From Gerris lacustris (taxonomy: Eukaryota; Arthropoda; Insecta; Hemiptera; Gerridae), in the NCBI GenBank assembly GCA_951217055.1, contig OX578281.1, positions 64,110,043 through 64,174,042 of the forward strand: a DNA stretch of 64,000 nt, written 5' to 3'. Under the pieces are notes generated by a model that had not been told where the DNA came from, ran no database searches, and worked only from the letters and a program-made list of their open reading frames with translations. How positions within the stretch are numbered: position 1 is the stretch's first letter; every line of letters starts with the position of its first letter. The translations under genes were made by a program, and so were the position numbers. Of the stretch, positions 33,310-45,796 are shown in pieces.

Positions 33310-35339
33310 AACTTCCGTCAAGATACATAAACATTATTCTTTTAAGATAGTATATAAATGAGTCCCTGTAAAGTAAATAGAATTTGCAAAACTCACCAAT
33401 TATTTACTGATTCCCTCACTGAAGAAGCGTTCATAAAAATGTTAACTTTTCAGGAATCGCAGAGGTGTTTCCTCCTGTATCCTGTCCCCTTCCCCCTGAC
33501 TTACTAATTTCAGAAGACCATCCTGGGCTGAATTCCCCTTATTTTTACCTTACTCTATTTTCCCCCTTAATCTTATAATTATCCGTTTTGGGTGTTTTTA
33601 AACAGATTTGACTTGTTTTTAGCTGGATATCTGTCTGTGCGTGTGTGTCAGTCTGTTTTTTTGTCTCTCATAACTCCAACAGTTTTCAGGCTACAGAGTT
33701 GAAACTTACTACACAAATGCGTCCTTACATTTAGTTGTGCTGTCCGGACAATCATCAATTTTTTCGTAAGTAGAAATAAGATGTCCCTATTTATTTATAT
33801 CTTATTTTTAGGTAGGTCAATTAGGGTAAAGGTAGCAAGAGTTAACAACTCATAGTAGTTAGAAACTGGCTATATTTCGTCCCCCTCCGGGACATAATCA
33901 TGCCTAAAACATCATTACATATAGTTAACAATCAATTTTTTCGTCATTAACCAACCTATCTTGCTGAACTAGCAAATATTTTAAAAATACAATATCGAAA
34001 AATTTTCCGAACGTGCTGAAATGTTCACCAGTTATACCTCTTTACATGACAAACAGTTTGTGGTGTGTGGTTTTTGAATGTTATATCTGTATGTAAATAG
34101 ATTTCGCTTTTTCTTGTTATTTACTATTTATTTGTAGTAGCTATGTATTGCAATCAAAAATTATTTTTTATAAATATAAAGGAACAGAAACAAATTTGGA
34201 TAATCATTTATATAATCGAGTTGTGTCCCGAAGACTGCGACGACTCACCTCGAAATAATTTGTTATTACTAAGCTGAGGCAAACACACTTAATAAAAATA
34301 AATGTTTGGTTTGATTTGTTGGTCTTAAAATAGATGTTATAACTTATCTAAATAGATATAATAACTTATATAAATATATATAATAACTTATCTAAATCAA
34401 TATACTATATTTTACTTTTTTTTTCTAAATATAAATTTAAGCCCATTGCCACGGGCTTAACAGCTCGTTAATAATAAATCAAGTAGTATGAAGCGGCCTA
34501 TAATAAATATTGCAAACACACTTATATTACTTAAGAATATTACTGGGTAAAATTGTTAATTATATTATGCTTTTAAATATGGATGTAATTGGGCGAAATA
34601 AAAAATTCTTAAGGTTTTAATCCTTAAGAAACTGAATAAAACTATAATCAGAATGGTGATAAAACTAGTTATATCAGAATGGTGATTTGTCATACATGTT
34701 TGTCTCTCGCACACTAAGGATTTAGTATCGTTAGATATAGGGCAACGTTCTGTTATACTTCTTTATACTTCTTGGTAATGTCTGGTCTATTACGTGTGAA
34801 ACATAGAGAATAATATGGTTAACTAGGGGACAGAACAAAAAAGTGAAGTCTTTGTTGGAATTCCACGTGAATAGAGGAACAAACAAATTCCAATAACAAC
34901 AAACACATCAACAATTTGTTTAATCCTCTATTTTCCCTGGTGGCTGTATTATAAGCGTAATAAATATGTATTGAGTTGTAGAATTCATGGTTTTCAGTTT
35001 TAAACGCTTTATTATACGAGTAAAAGTTTCAAATTTATCACAAAAAACCTTCGTATACAAGGATTTTATTATTTAATTTAAAGGATGCTTCCATTCATTC
35101 CATTTAAAAGTATGACAATTACAATTAAATTTAATATTTTTATTAAAATTTAAATATTGTTAATAGTCGAGTCAAATGCTAGTTTGGCGGGGATGTTTTT
35201 GGGATGTTGAACCCAAATTTGAACTTTGCTACCTCGTAAAAATTATGCGTTTTAAAAAATTCGCTTAGAACTGAATGAGTGCATTTTTTTTTAGAAAAAA
35301 GTGGTAATTGATAAAGAAATAAATTGTCTATGATTTATG
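33310..35339. other. No gene seen; one short GC hairpin
   Basis: Mostly AT-rich. 34440-34470 contains AAGCCCATTGCCACGGGCTT, a 6-bp-stem hairpin followed by AACAGCTCGT, which recalls a decayed Helitron 3' end but lacks CTAG. Confidence 0.35.
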
Positions 35340-36550
35340 TCTCATAAGTTGTTTCCTAAGACAAACAGTTTAGTTGCTATAACACTTGGACATTTTGTGT
35401 ATATAAAGACAGTGGCTAAGCCATGAACTCAGAATGATTCAATGTTGCTGAAGCCACTGGGCAATGGCACTAGAAGGTCCGAGCTGCCTGTCTTTCTCAT
35501 ATCTGTATTTCATAATTTTTGACAAAAGAACAAAGAGGCTGCTCATCTGAAAGATCAAGAGAAGAGATAAGCGGAAGAGAAAGATAAGCATGATACTTAG
35601 GAATGATATTTAAGGATGCATAGTTGTGTTTTCAAGAATACACGTAGTAATGAAAATACCTTGTGTCGCAGCTGCCAAAGCTTGTGTCGTTGGTTGTTCA
35701 TCAGGATCATCTCGTCTTCATTATCGGCGTACTATTTTACAAGTACAAATCAACTGCTGCTTTAGATTTTGATGGATGTTCTGTTTATGACAAAAGTACT
35801 AATACCGTGGAGCTTTAGGAGCTCAAATAAAAAAAAAAAATCCATCGAAGTAATGTTCAGTGACACAACTGTGCCTTCAATATCTCAGAAGAAATTCCTT
35901 TGCCAATTCAGGGAACAACAGGGAAAGCCACTCTCCTCCCTATAGAAAGTGCTGCACGACAGCATTCACTGAGAGTATACCAACTGGTTCAGCTGTGGCT
36001 GGGTACATAAAAAAAAACAGAATTATAGGAGTGGAATATAATTTCAGATCCTGATCACCATCTTGGAATCACCTGCACTCGGAATTTTAAGAACTGTCAA
36101 GGGTGTTGTGGCTGTAAGAGAGCAGGTCTGTACTGGTCTAATTGTGTGGAACCTGCGAAATCTGCGTCAACGCTGTAAAATGTTACGCCGATAATGACGA
36201 TGACGTGGATGATCCTGATGATCAAGCATCTGCACAAACTATGGCAGATATGACACAAGGTATTTTCATTACTACGTGTATTCTTGAAAACACAACTATG
36301 CATCCTTAAATATCATTCCTAAGTATCATGCTTATCTTTCTCTTTGACCATTCAGATAAGCTGCCTCGCCCTTCTTCTGTCGAGCATTATGAAATATATG
36401 AGAATGATGAGCATCTGGGACCTTTTAGTGCCAGTGCCTAGCGACTTCGGCAACATTGTATCATTCTGAGTTGTTCTTGGCTTCAGCGCTACGTCTTATA
36501 TACACACAATTTCCAAGTGCTCTAGCGCCTAAACAGTTTGTCTTAGTAAA
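35340..36550. repeat. 1.2-kb inverted repeat
   Basis: ACAAACAGTTTAGTTGC / GCGCCTAAACAGTTTGT at the outside, then GCATAGTTGTGTTTTCAAGA / TCTTGAAAACACAACTATGC and CATCAGGATCATC / GATGATCCTGATG pair in nested order around a centre near 35940. Arms are diverged by indels. I find no coding match in it. Confidence 0.8.
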
Positions 36551-37099
36551 AAACTTAAGAGACATAAATTATAGGCAATTTATTTCTCTGTCAGGGTTCA
36601 CTTTTTTTCTAAAAGCTTTTAGTTTTACAGTTCTATGCGACAAAATAAAATAAAAACAGTTATTTAGCCGATTTTGAAAATTTTGTCAAATTTTCACGAG
36701 CTCTAGTGCCTAAACTGTTCTTTTAACAAAAAATAGCCAAAGATACATAAATTGTAGGCTAAAAAATGTAGTTTCCTTTTGTATAGTAACACTTATCTCT
36801 TAAGATTGTAATTATTTAAACTGTAAGAAAAAAACAAAAAAAACCTCTTTTTCGCAGGTTTTCGGATTTTCTCAGAATGCATAATTTTTATAATGTGACA
36901 AAGTTAAAATTTAGAATTAGCATCCCAAAAAACATAGAAAACGAAAAAGAATGCTTTTTCCTGGATAGGTCTCTTTTTTCATTCAATGACTAGACTATAA
37001 ACCTTGTGTAGGAGAAAACTAATCAATTGAATAAATATAAAATTATTAAAATAATTTCAAAATTGGCATTAAGAATTTTTCATCCCAGTCTTTCCAAAA
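36551..37099. other. No gene seen
   Basis: AT-rich; CTCTAGTGCCTAAACTGTTC near 36700 repeats the outer motif of the inverted repeat just upstream. Confidence 0.35.
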
Positions 37100-37655
37100 A
37101 AAAGTCAGCCAATGAGTGTAGCACATAGCTTCCTTGCATCCTGTTTCGTCGTCAAATTTATTTAATTTTCCCAGGTTTTTGAGGCTGCCAAAATTGTTTT
37201 TATAATTTACATGAATTAAAGTATCAATTTAACAAAATTTAAAGAGCGTAGACGACTGAAATTAATCTGGGGCTGTCTGCGGGCTACTTTCAACAAACCA
37301 TCTAAATTTCATAAAAATCAGGAGAAGTTTTGAAGATATATAGGTGTAAATAAATGTGTGTTTGTGCGCATGTTGATGAGAAACAAATGGGCGCTGAAGG
37401 TTGACACTTATATGGGACCAATAATGGACTAATTACGACCTACCATCCAAATTTAATTAAAATCGCAGGTAATCATTTTTATGATATGTTGGTTCACAAA
37501 AATTGAGTGACAGACGGACTCAGAACCAAAAATGTCCCGTGATGTCTGAAACGGATTTCTGTCTTGGAATATTTTTTGTAATTGGAGAGATATTAAAATT
37601 TTAGTTCTACAGAGCGATCACATAGCTTCCTTTACCTTCGGTAAGTTTGGAAGCA
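37100..37655 (-). repeat. CTTCCGAGCTTACCG dispersed repeat, minus copy
   Basis: It runs from GTAGCACATAGCTTCCTTGC to TACCTTCGGTAAGTTTGGAAG, with GTCTGAAACGGATTTCTGTC inside; essentially full length. A further fragment is at 37885-37945. Confidence 0.7.
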
Positions 37656-37669
37656 AAATAGAATAATAG

Positions 37670-37870
37670 GCTATTGGAAGAATGAGTTGTGTCAGTGCTA
37701 AAGTGCAATTAGAAGGCTCATAATGATATTCCAAGAGGAAAGTTTAAAGCGAAGATATTATTAGCTTCCCTCGTGCATTTTTTACTATTGTCTAATAATA
37801 TAAGACAATAATTGACTTTGAATAAAGGTGTCAAGATTTCAGATATCTAATTAATGCACTCAAGTAGTTC
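37670..37870. repeat. Dispersed repeat, inverted partner of 8240-8460
   Basis: Shares GAAGGCTCATAATGATATTC and CTATTGTCTAATAATATAAG with the reverse complement of the earlier copy. Confidence 0.6.
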
Positions 37871-37949
37871 AAGTTGGTTCTTTAGAATGATCACATAGCT
37901 TCTGTTACCTTCGGTTTCGGTGAGCTCGGAAGCAAAATGCAAGTCAAAA

Positions 37950-39430
37950 TCAACAAGGATTGATTTCAGACAGAGATCAATCTCTTCAAAATTAAAACAC
38001 TCCTAAGGATAAATATATGTAGCTAATATCGACACATCATAGTTAAATACTTAAAGACATCCGTTCCAAGCAGAAGATGAGGTTCAATTTGAGTCACGAC
38101 ATGTTCAAATATCCATCAGACGCAAGATGCTCATGTATTACAAGGAGGAAGTATAAGGAAGGAGTCTGAGCCGTTTTAATTAAAGTCTTAGAAATGAAGC
38201 AAGACTTTACTAAGTAAGAGACTCGTTTACGTCGTCCATGTAACAAGTGTGCAATCTCATGGGTATTAACTGCGGATGCCACAAGTGTGTACAGGGATTA
38301 AGTAACTTCCACAGGCTTTATATATTGAGAGAAGTAAGGCGAAACCAAACACCCCTTATATTGCTAATCAAGTCATGAGCAATCATGAAACCTTATGAAA
38401 CTCCTTCTGTACGTCCCGTTTCAATAATATGCAGATTTCTAATATCTCCCTTTGCTGCAATTTAGCAATGAGATATGTCAAAAGTACATTACTTTTTTAT
38501 ATGTTGACATAAAAATGTTTGATAAGAAATCAGTTAAACTATTTTTTGACATTTTCATGCTTTGGCTATGGCACATAACCTCGAAAAGCGTTACCATAAA
38601 CTAGCGTTACACGAGTACATACAGATACATTTGTATCTGTATGTAATCTGTATGTATGTTAACACTTTACATACAGATACAGATAAAAGTTAACTTCTAC
38701 TTACTGAATAAAGAAAACACCGACAACAAGATAACTGAAGTTTTGCTAATATTTGCAAAAATTCTAAAAATTAATTATTCTAGTTTCGTCTCTTTTTCTT
38801 GAATCCTTCGTTCAAAGAATGCTGATAAAGAAAAATGATCTGAGTCGCATTATGTTCCATTATTTTAAAGGGATCTCCTGAGTTGAATAAGTAATGATCT
38901 CTCCCTTCTCTGGTATAATGAAGCGATGAGTGAAAAGTACGCAGGAGTTTCTCTTGCTACTGTCTGAATACATTTTTTTTCGAAAAGTTAAAATTTTTTT
39001 GAAGTTAAGAGAACTCTGGAAGTGATTAGATCAAAAATCTCTAGAGAGTGGTAGCCCTTTTTTACAGCTGCATTAAATATTTTAAACGAAAAAGTTATAT
39101 TTTGGTATTTTAGTATGACGATCAAGTAACTCTAAAAGTCCGATCCAGATTTTGTTTATTTCTTTCTGAGTTTATTCGAACCACTAGTACTTTGCATTTA
39201 ATGATTCTCTTTTTCTTTTTTTTTTTTAATTATTTTTATTTTAAGTTCTATATTTTTCCCAACCAATATTAAAAGTTTTTTTTTATTGAAAAAAAAAAAA
39301 AAAAATGAATATTATAAATAAAAATATCTCTTCAAAATCTTTGTATTTCATTTATTTTAAATTTTCAATTCCAATTTTTTAGCGGCCTACATGGACTGGT
39401 AGTTATTTAGTACCAGTAAATATCTACATG
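37950..39430. other. No convincing gene
   Basis: A 62-codon minus frame (38094-38282) is open but matches nothing I recognise. CAGATACA/TGTATCTG inversions occur near 38620-38690. The rest is AT-rich. Confidence 0.35.
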
Positions 39431-39761
39431 ATGGCTATACAGATAGATATTTCATTCAGACTAATTCCGATCAATTCAACTGGCCATGATCCTGAACTGG
39501 CTATACAGATAGATATTTAATTCAGACTGATTCCGATCAATTCAATTGGCCATGATCCTGAACGGGCTATACAGATAGATATTTAATTCAGACTGATTCC
39601 GATCAATTCAATTGGCCATGATCCTGAACTGGCTATACAGATAGATATTTAATTTAGACTAATTCCGATCAATTCAATTGGTCATGGTCCTGAACTGGCT
39701 GTAAAGATAAATATTTAATTCAGACTGATTCCGATCAATTCAACTGGCCATGATCCTGAAT
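39431..39761 (+). repeat. 66-bp tandem repeat, five copies
   Basis: CTATACAGATAGATATTTAA starts units at about 39434, 39501, 39567, 39633 and 39699. Each contains CCGATCAATTCAATTGGCCA, itself partly palindromic (CAATTG), and TGATCCTGAAC. Divergence is low, greatest in the last unit. Confidence 0.9.
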
Positions 39762-39924
39762 ATATTATTAAAGAGTGGATTATTAAGTGAATATTGTTAT
39801 TATTAGTTTTATATTTCATTATTCTGCTTCCAAGCTCACCAAAGGTAACGGAAGCTATATGTAATCGTTCTGAAGAATGAACATTTTTTTAATACTCCGA
39901 TTTCAACAATTCTACATACATAGC

Positions 39925-40370
39925 AAGGCCGCAAGGCAATAGGCATTTGAATTAACAAACCGGTGGAGAGCGGCCCTGACCCGTCCTTTTTGGTGGACAA
40001 TTTGATTTTCATGATCTTGAGTACGAACTTAGATAACTACTTAGTACCTTAGTTAAAACTTAGTAGACTAAAAATCAAGTTAATGATTGTTCGTCACTTA
40101 AAGGTTAGATAGTCAAATATTACTCGAAATCAAAAAGGTGACAAAGTACCATCAACTTGATTTTTAGTCTACTAACTAAGTTAGTACCTACTCAGGATCC
40201 TGAAAATCACATTGTCCGCCAAAAAGATTGGGACATGGCCGCTCTCCACCAGTTTATTTTTTCAATGCTATGTCCCGCAGACGAACATAGCCGACCACAT
40301 ATTCTTAAAAGGTACCAAGATTTACGTATTCACAAAATTCTAGCTTGATGTTTGTCAGACACTTTTTGCA
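39925..40370. repeat. About 450-bp foldback (CATGATCCTGAGTAC family)
   Basis: Left GCCGCAAGGCAATAGGCATT / right AATGCTATGTCCCGC, and TCATGATCTTGAGTACGAAC / GTACCTACTCAGGATCCTGA, pair around a centre near 40110. It interrupts a fragment of the CTTCCGAGCTTACCG repeat (39828-39915). Confidence 0.8.
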
Positions 40371-40429
40371 CATTACCTCCTGGACTATAAAGACCAAAGA
40401 AAAAAAAAATAAATAAACTTAATTCACTT

Positions 40430-40635
40430 AATATTTCTAATTCAATTTTTACATGTTATTGGTAGTATTTATACTACGGAACGTTTAAATTTTAATTTAA
40501 ATCAAATTATAATTACTATTTATAAAGGGAGTCAGACAGAGAAAAATAGACTTCAGTGCCGGGACTCGAACCACGGACCTCCCCCTCATATCCAGGGTGC
40601 GGGAGCTCTAACCAATTAAGCTACACTGAAGAATA
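40430..40635 (-). repeat. tRNA-derived SINE, family B, minus copy
   Basis: On the minus strand CTTCAGTGTAGCTTAATTGG opens with an A box and CGTGGTTCGAGTCCCGGCAC closes with a B box. The first and last 8 bases of this head pair (CTTCAGTG/CACTGAAG) like an acceptor stem, but the anticodon and T arms do not fold properly. The body continues GTCTATTTTTCTCTGTCTGA ... ACTCCC and ends CGTAGTATAAATACTACCAA followed by AT-rich tail. Confidence 0.7.
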
Positions 40636-40774
40636 ATTTCCTCTGACGATATCGATACCTAATCCCGAATTAAGCTTTCAAATGTTTCTACAAGTCTTAG
40701 AAGTCAACGAACGGCAATAGAACTAGACCGAGAAATACGCTTGTAATTATAAAGTACTCAATTAGTACCTGTAC

Positions 40775-40950
40775 TTGGTACAATCAATTTGAAATTCAAT
40801 TTTTACAAGTTATTGGTAGTATTGGTTAGAGCTCCCGCACACTGGATATGAGGGGGAGGTCGTGGTTCGAGTCCCGGCGCTGAAGTCTATTTTTCTCTGT
40901 CTGACTCCCTTTATAAATAGTAATTATAATTTGATTTAAATTAATATTTC
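40775..40950 (+). repeat. tRNA-derived SINE, family B, plus copy in inverted orientation
   Basis: TTGGTTAGAGCTCCCGCAC, GTGGTTCGAGTCCCGGCGC and TTTTCTCTGTCTGACTCCC match the neighbouring minus copy. Upstream it is fused to AATTCAATTTTTACAAGTTA, which is the reversed 3' end of the same SINE, so the pair is not two simple insertions. Confidence 0.7.
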
Positions 40951-41745
40951 TAGTTATTCTTTTAAATTTACGTGTTTTTTTTAAGCTGGTCATTCTTTAG
41001 AATTTTAAAATTTTATTTTTATTATTTTTTCAACAACTCGAGTTTATAGCTCAACTTTTTTACTCTTGGTATATAGGAAACTTGGTACTTTTAGTATGGG
41101 AAACACAAGTGACATTTCACAATTTAACTGACCATTTTTTTTATCGTGTAAAGAATTTAACAGTGGATAAATTAAATTAAACGAAAACTTGTGTTCTCAA
41201 ACATATGTAAATTTTTTTTAGGAATCGTAAAATGTTATGCATCTAGACCAGTGCTTTTTTAAAAATTAACATTTTAATATCAAGTTAAAAGCTAAATATA
41301 GAGTCTCCACGTGTCATAAATAATTCATCTTGACATGGAGGGTAACAGGAGAGGGACGCCTGAATCTAGGCAATAGTTATAATAAAATTATTATCTCTCT
41401 CTGTTGGCAGAAAAAATATTTATTATTTGTTACTATAAATTAAGATAGAAAAAAGAATTGCGTATCGTTGTTTACACGTTTTTTCCTTCATTTATTTTAA
41501 CTTTCCTATTTAAAATTCAAATTAAGTTTTTTTTAATGTGTGACTGAAATAAAGAAGTATATTTTACGAGAAAACAAAAAAAAAATACTCTTATAAACAT
41601 CAATATTTATTCAGAATATAAAATATAAATTCGAAACAATTCAAACATTCTTTTCTCATTTACTCATTTTGTATTATGACAATTCTCTCCCTTCTTCTTC
41701 AAAATTGTCTCTCAAAATTAATTTGGTCCTGGAAATCGTTATATA

Positions 41746-41790
<45 letters not shown>

Positions 41791-42170
41791 TTTGATTGTT
41801 ATTTATGTGAGGACTGCAATTATTAATTTTATGACATCAATTTTATTGTTGAAACACCTTTTAATAAAACATTTACTTATTAATTAATCGTTATTCACAC
41901 AACAACACGCTTCTTGTAAATGCACAAAATTAATTGCCTGTTATGATATAAAAATATAAACATATTATATTCTAATTTGGCATTTGTTGGAACGAAGTTC
42001 CTTATGGCGTTACAGCGTCTGGAGCCCGGGAGTAAATCCGAAAAAAACAACGTCACAAAACCGACCATCACGAAGTCTACCGGTGACGATAACTTGAGTA
42101 AAAGATGACCTATTTAGTTTATTTTTTATTTTTGTTTTTATTTTATTTTATTTTCTTTTTTAGATGCACA
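40951..42170. other. No gene; (TA)n microsatellite
   Basis: A TA-dinucleotide tract lies at about 41738-41788. At 41990-42060 GGAACGAAGTTCCTTATGGC and GCGTCTGGAGCCCGGGAGT resemble the inverse of 1310-1360, marking a dispersed repeat. Confidence 0.45.
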
Positions 42171-43422
42171 ATAGTTATTTATGCACCTAGGGAGTAAAGT
42201 AAGCCGTTATTCCCTGAGCGAAAAAGTTGGTTTTTGAGGCGAAGCCGAAGGAACCATGGTCCCTTAATTCCGAGGCGCAGCCGAGGGAGATTATTATCGC
42301 GAGGGGAATAATGGCACTTTACTCACGAGGTACATACAATATTTTATCTCCAGTAGAAAGAAAATACACATTTTCGTCCATTAGAAAAAATTTTATTTAT
42401 TATTTTAATAAATAACAATAATTATTAGCACTTTTAATTGCAGATATAAGAGATTCAATATTAAAAACAAATAAGAATTGGAATTAAACTCAAATAGAAG
42501 GTTATTTAGATGCATGTTATAAACATGGTCAAAAAAGCGCAGTGCTCCAACCTGATTTCAACAACTTCATTACATTAGCCATTCATTTTCTACTATTTAT
42601 AAAATAATTTAGTTGCAATCTTCACTTTTTGCCCCACTTTTCTTTTTCGCCCTATTTTTACTTTTTCGCCCTACTTTTACTTTTTCTCCCTACTATTTGA
42701 GTTCAGGGATGAAAAGACCTGTTTTAGACTCTCTAAATTAATTCAAAATCATAAATTTTTTTCCCTACTGGAGATAATAGTTATTTATGCACCTAGGGAC
42801 TACTAGGGAGTAAAGTAAGCCATTATTCCCTGAGCGAAAAAGTTGGTTCTTAAGGCGAAGCCGAAGGAACCATGGTTCCTAAATCCCGAGGCGAAGCCGA
42901 GGGAATAACTCTAATTAGCTCCCGAGGCGCAGCCGAGGGAGATAATTATCGCGAGGGGAATAATGGCACTTTACTCATGAGGTACATACAATATTTTATC
43001 TCTAGTAGGAAGAAAATACACATTTTCGTCCATTGCACAGTTTTTATTTATTATTTAAATAAATAACAATAATTATTAGCACTTTTAATTGCAGATATAA
43101 GAGATTCAATATTATAAACAAATAAGAATTGGAATTAAACTCAAAAAGAAGGTTATTTAGATGCAGGTTATAAGCAAAGATAATCATGGTCGAAAAAGCA
43201 GTATCGCCAACCTGATTTCAACAACTTCATTACATTAGCCATTCATTTTCTACTATTTTTAAAATAATTAAGTTGCAATCTTTACTTTTTTGCCCTACTT
43301 TACTTTTCCGCCCTACTCTTACTTTTTCTCCCTACTTTTTGAGTTCAGGGATGAAAAGACTTACATTAGTCCCTCTAATCTATTTCAAAATCATAACTTT
43401 ATCTCCCTACTGGAGATAAAAT
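42171..43422 (+). repeat. 600-bp GGCGAAGCCGAGG repeat, copies 2 and 3 in tandem
   Basis: Both units run from ATAGTTATTTATGCACCTAG to CCCTACTGGAGATAA; the first ends and the second starts within a shared ATAATAG near 42774. Copy 3 has extra GAGGCGCAGCCGAGGGA modules. Open frames in them are not conserved between copies. Confidence 0.75.
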
Positions 43423-43564
43423 GTTTATTTATTTATATTCCATATACATAAAATTTCTTAAACATTTGATGAACCACTAAATCATAGCTTGAGTGCGGTC
43501 TTCAGTGATCTTAATATAATGTGTTCCAATTAATTATTTATCTCCGTGTGTAAGTTGCAAATAT

Positions 43565-44260
43565 TAAATAATTTAACATTATGGTATTATTAGGTATCTG
43601 AGTAAATAAATAATAGCGCATATCTAAGTCCCGGCGCTGGAGTTTATTTTTCTCTGTCTGTCTCCCTTTGTTAATAATAATTATAATTTGATTTAAATTA
43701 TAATTTAAACTTTCCGTAGTATGAATACTACCTAAAACTTAAAAATGAAAAATAAACGCACATCTAAGGAATAATTAGTGTATTGTCTGACCACAAGAAT
43801 AATTACAAATTTTTAAAAGAAACAAAATAATTAAAAAAAAAGGTTTCGACTTCACGCCATCTAGTTGATTATTTTACACTGCTGGTTAAAATATTCAACT
43901 AACTTAAAATAATCAACCAACAGATATTAACTAACTGATATAACCAACGTAACTACATAAATAACATAACTGGCTTATATAACTGATATTAACTAAAAAA
44001 AAAAAAAAAAAAAAAATGTTTCAACTTCACGGCATCATTAGTTAGATAAAATAATCAACTAACTGATACTAACTAAATAAATAAATAACTTAAAATAACG
44101 TCGAAGTGAATTCAAATCCGGTTCTTTTTTTATTTTAAAAATTTGTAATTATTCTTGTGGTCAGTACACACTGAATACACTGTTTATTCCTTAGATGTGC
44201 GTTACTATATTTATTTATTTACTCAGTTACCTGATAATACCACAATGTTTTCTAAATCCC
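43565..44260. repeat. Inverted repeat of about 700 bp, left arm split by a SINE
   Basis: TGGTATTATTAGGTATCTGA / GTTACCTGATAATACCA and ATCTAAGGAATAATTAGTGT / CACTGTTTATTCCTTAGAT pair in order, as do ACCACAAGAATAATTACAAA / TTTGTAATTATTCTTGTGGT. The arm discontinuity at 43629-43756 is a SINE insertion. Confidence 0.8.
43629..43756 (+). mobile_element. 5'-truncated family B SINE with 12-bp target duplication
   Basis: The body TCCCGGCGCTGGAG ... ACTACCTAAAACTTAAAAAT lacks the A-box half. It is flanked by CGCATATCTAAG (43617-43628) and CGCACATCTAAG (43757-43768), a 12-bp duplication with one mismatch. The opposite arm of the host inverted repeat confirms the empty site. Confidence 0.8.
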
Positions 44261-45796
44261 ACAAAATCTCTACTACTAATGGATTATTAAATAAGTCTAT
44301 AAATAATCTAATATGAACTTATATATTCATATAAAATACTATAACAAATATAAAGTAACAATAAATTATTAACATGACAAAACATAAGAAGCAAAAAGAG
44401 AATTGAAAATTGTATTTTTAAATAGCTTTAAGGATGAAATTTGTGTTATTAATTTAATTTGGGATTTGTTTTACTTGAGCCATAATAATAAATTCATAAC
44501 GTTAGTGTTGACCTATTTAATTAGTCAATAATTGGTTCATAATGACAGTAATAGTACAATTTATTATTGTTTTTAAAAGCATACCAATGTGTAATTTACA
44601 TTATATTTTCCTTTAAAAAATGTTAAGAAATCCAAATTTTTATTACTTTTAGTAATTGTATCAACATCTTATCCCCTCTGTCTAGTTGTTTTGTATTTCT
44701 CTCGATTTCGAAATGTTTTAGTTTCTCATTCTTACAAATAACAACAGATAGGTTTCTGAATCTCAGTGGATCTGCCTTCCAGATCAATTTTCCTTGCCAA
44801 GTCAATACTCAAATAAGCAAATAGTCCTGGTTCTCAGCTGTCGATTACAGAGCTTACTGTCTGATAACATTGACTTATATTAGATTGGATGTGACTTCTT
44901 CCCTTTACCCTCTTAGTGGAGCATCAATGATATAGCTTCAGGGGCGTAGCTAGACTTGGGGGACCAATAGCAGACAGTTTAAGTGATAACAGCCAGGGAG
45001 AGGGAAGTTGAGGAAGTTGTGGTCTTACCTGCCATTTAGGGGCTTTATCCCTGCTGCTACCAAACTTTGTTTTTAGCAATAGCTGTTTTTTCCAGCCAGA
45101 TGTTTCTTCCCTTCTTAATCCTTTATCTTCGGGAAAAATAGCCGTAAAAGCTTTATCGTAAGATTCTCAATGGTTAAAATAGAGAGATAGGCTATATTTT
45201 ATTTTTTTCTTTTTTTTTTTCTTTTGGGTTTTAGTCCCGATCAACTGCCAGGGTTATTACAGGACGGGGGTTATCCGGCCACTTTACTCATCTAATCGAT
45301 GAGATCATTAGTGTGAAACATGTCTTACCCCGCTGGGATTCTTATTCTAATTAATATTGTTACCCTACTTTCCTCAACGTACGGTACTTCTTTAGATTGT
45401 TACTCCCCTGTGTTTATTTCAGAAAATAAATGACTTTGACTAAATAACTATTAAGTCAAATGGGATTTTTATTCTAATAATGCACTTTGGGACAAAGGAA
45501 TATCACACTTCTGATTTCATTACGGGAGTAACAATCTAAATAAGAACAGTACACACATCTTCTTCAGATTGTTACTCCTCTCTGTTTTTTTATAAGGGTA
45601 GTAAGAATCTAACGAAGTGCCCACTTCCAATGTACTTTGGAGTATGGTAGAGGAATTTTTGAAAATTTTACTAGGATTAGAATTTGACTAGGACTAGAAA
45701 TAAATAGGCACCTGAGTTTCAACATTTATAAAATATATTTAATTAGTTAGGGAAAGTCATGTCCACTTTAAATCATTAAGTCAAAGAAAGTTTTTT
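44261..45796. other. No gene seen; short inverted repeats
   Basis: AT-rich. 45395-45580 contains AGATTGTTACTCCCCTGTG, its inverse GGGAGTAACAATCT and a third direct copy, a small foldback. GGGGCGTAGCTAGACTTGG at 44942 looks repeat-derived. Confidence 0.4.

Noticed and set aside
34440..34470. Helitron 3' end
   Set aside because: A small hairpin precedes GCTCGT, but the CTRR terminus is absent and no matching 5' end was found.
38094..38282. 62-codon minus frame
   Set aside because: No family recognised and no supporting context.
40555..40635. tRNA gene
   Set aside because: A and B boxes and a pairing end stem exist, but the anticodon and T arms do not fold and neighbouring copies with AT-rich tails show it is a SINE.
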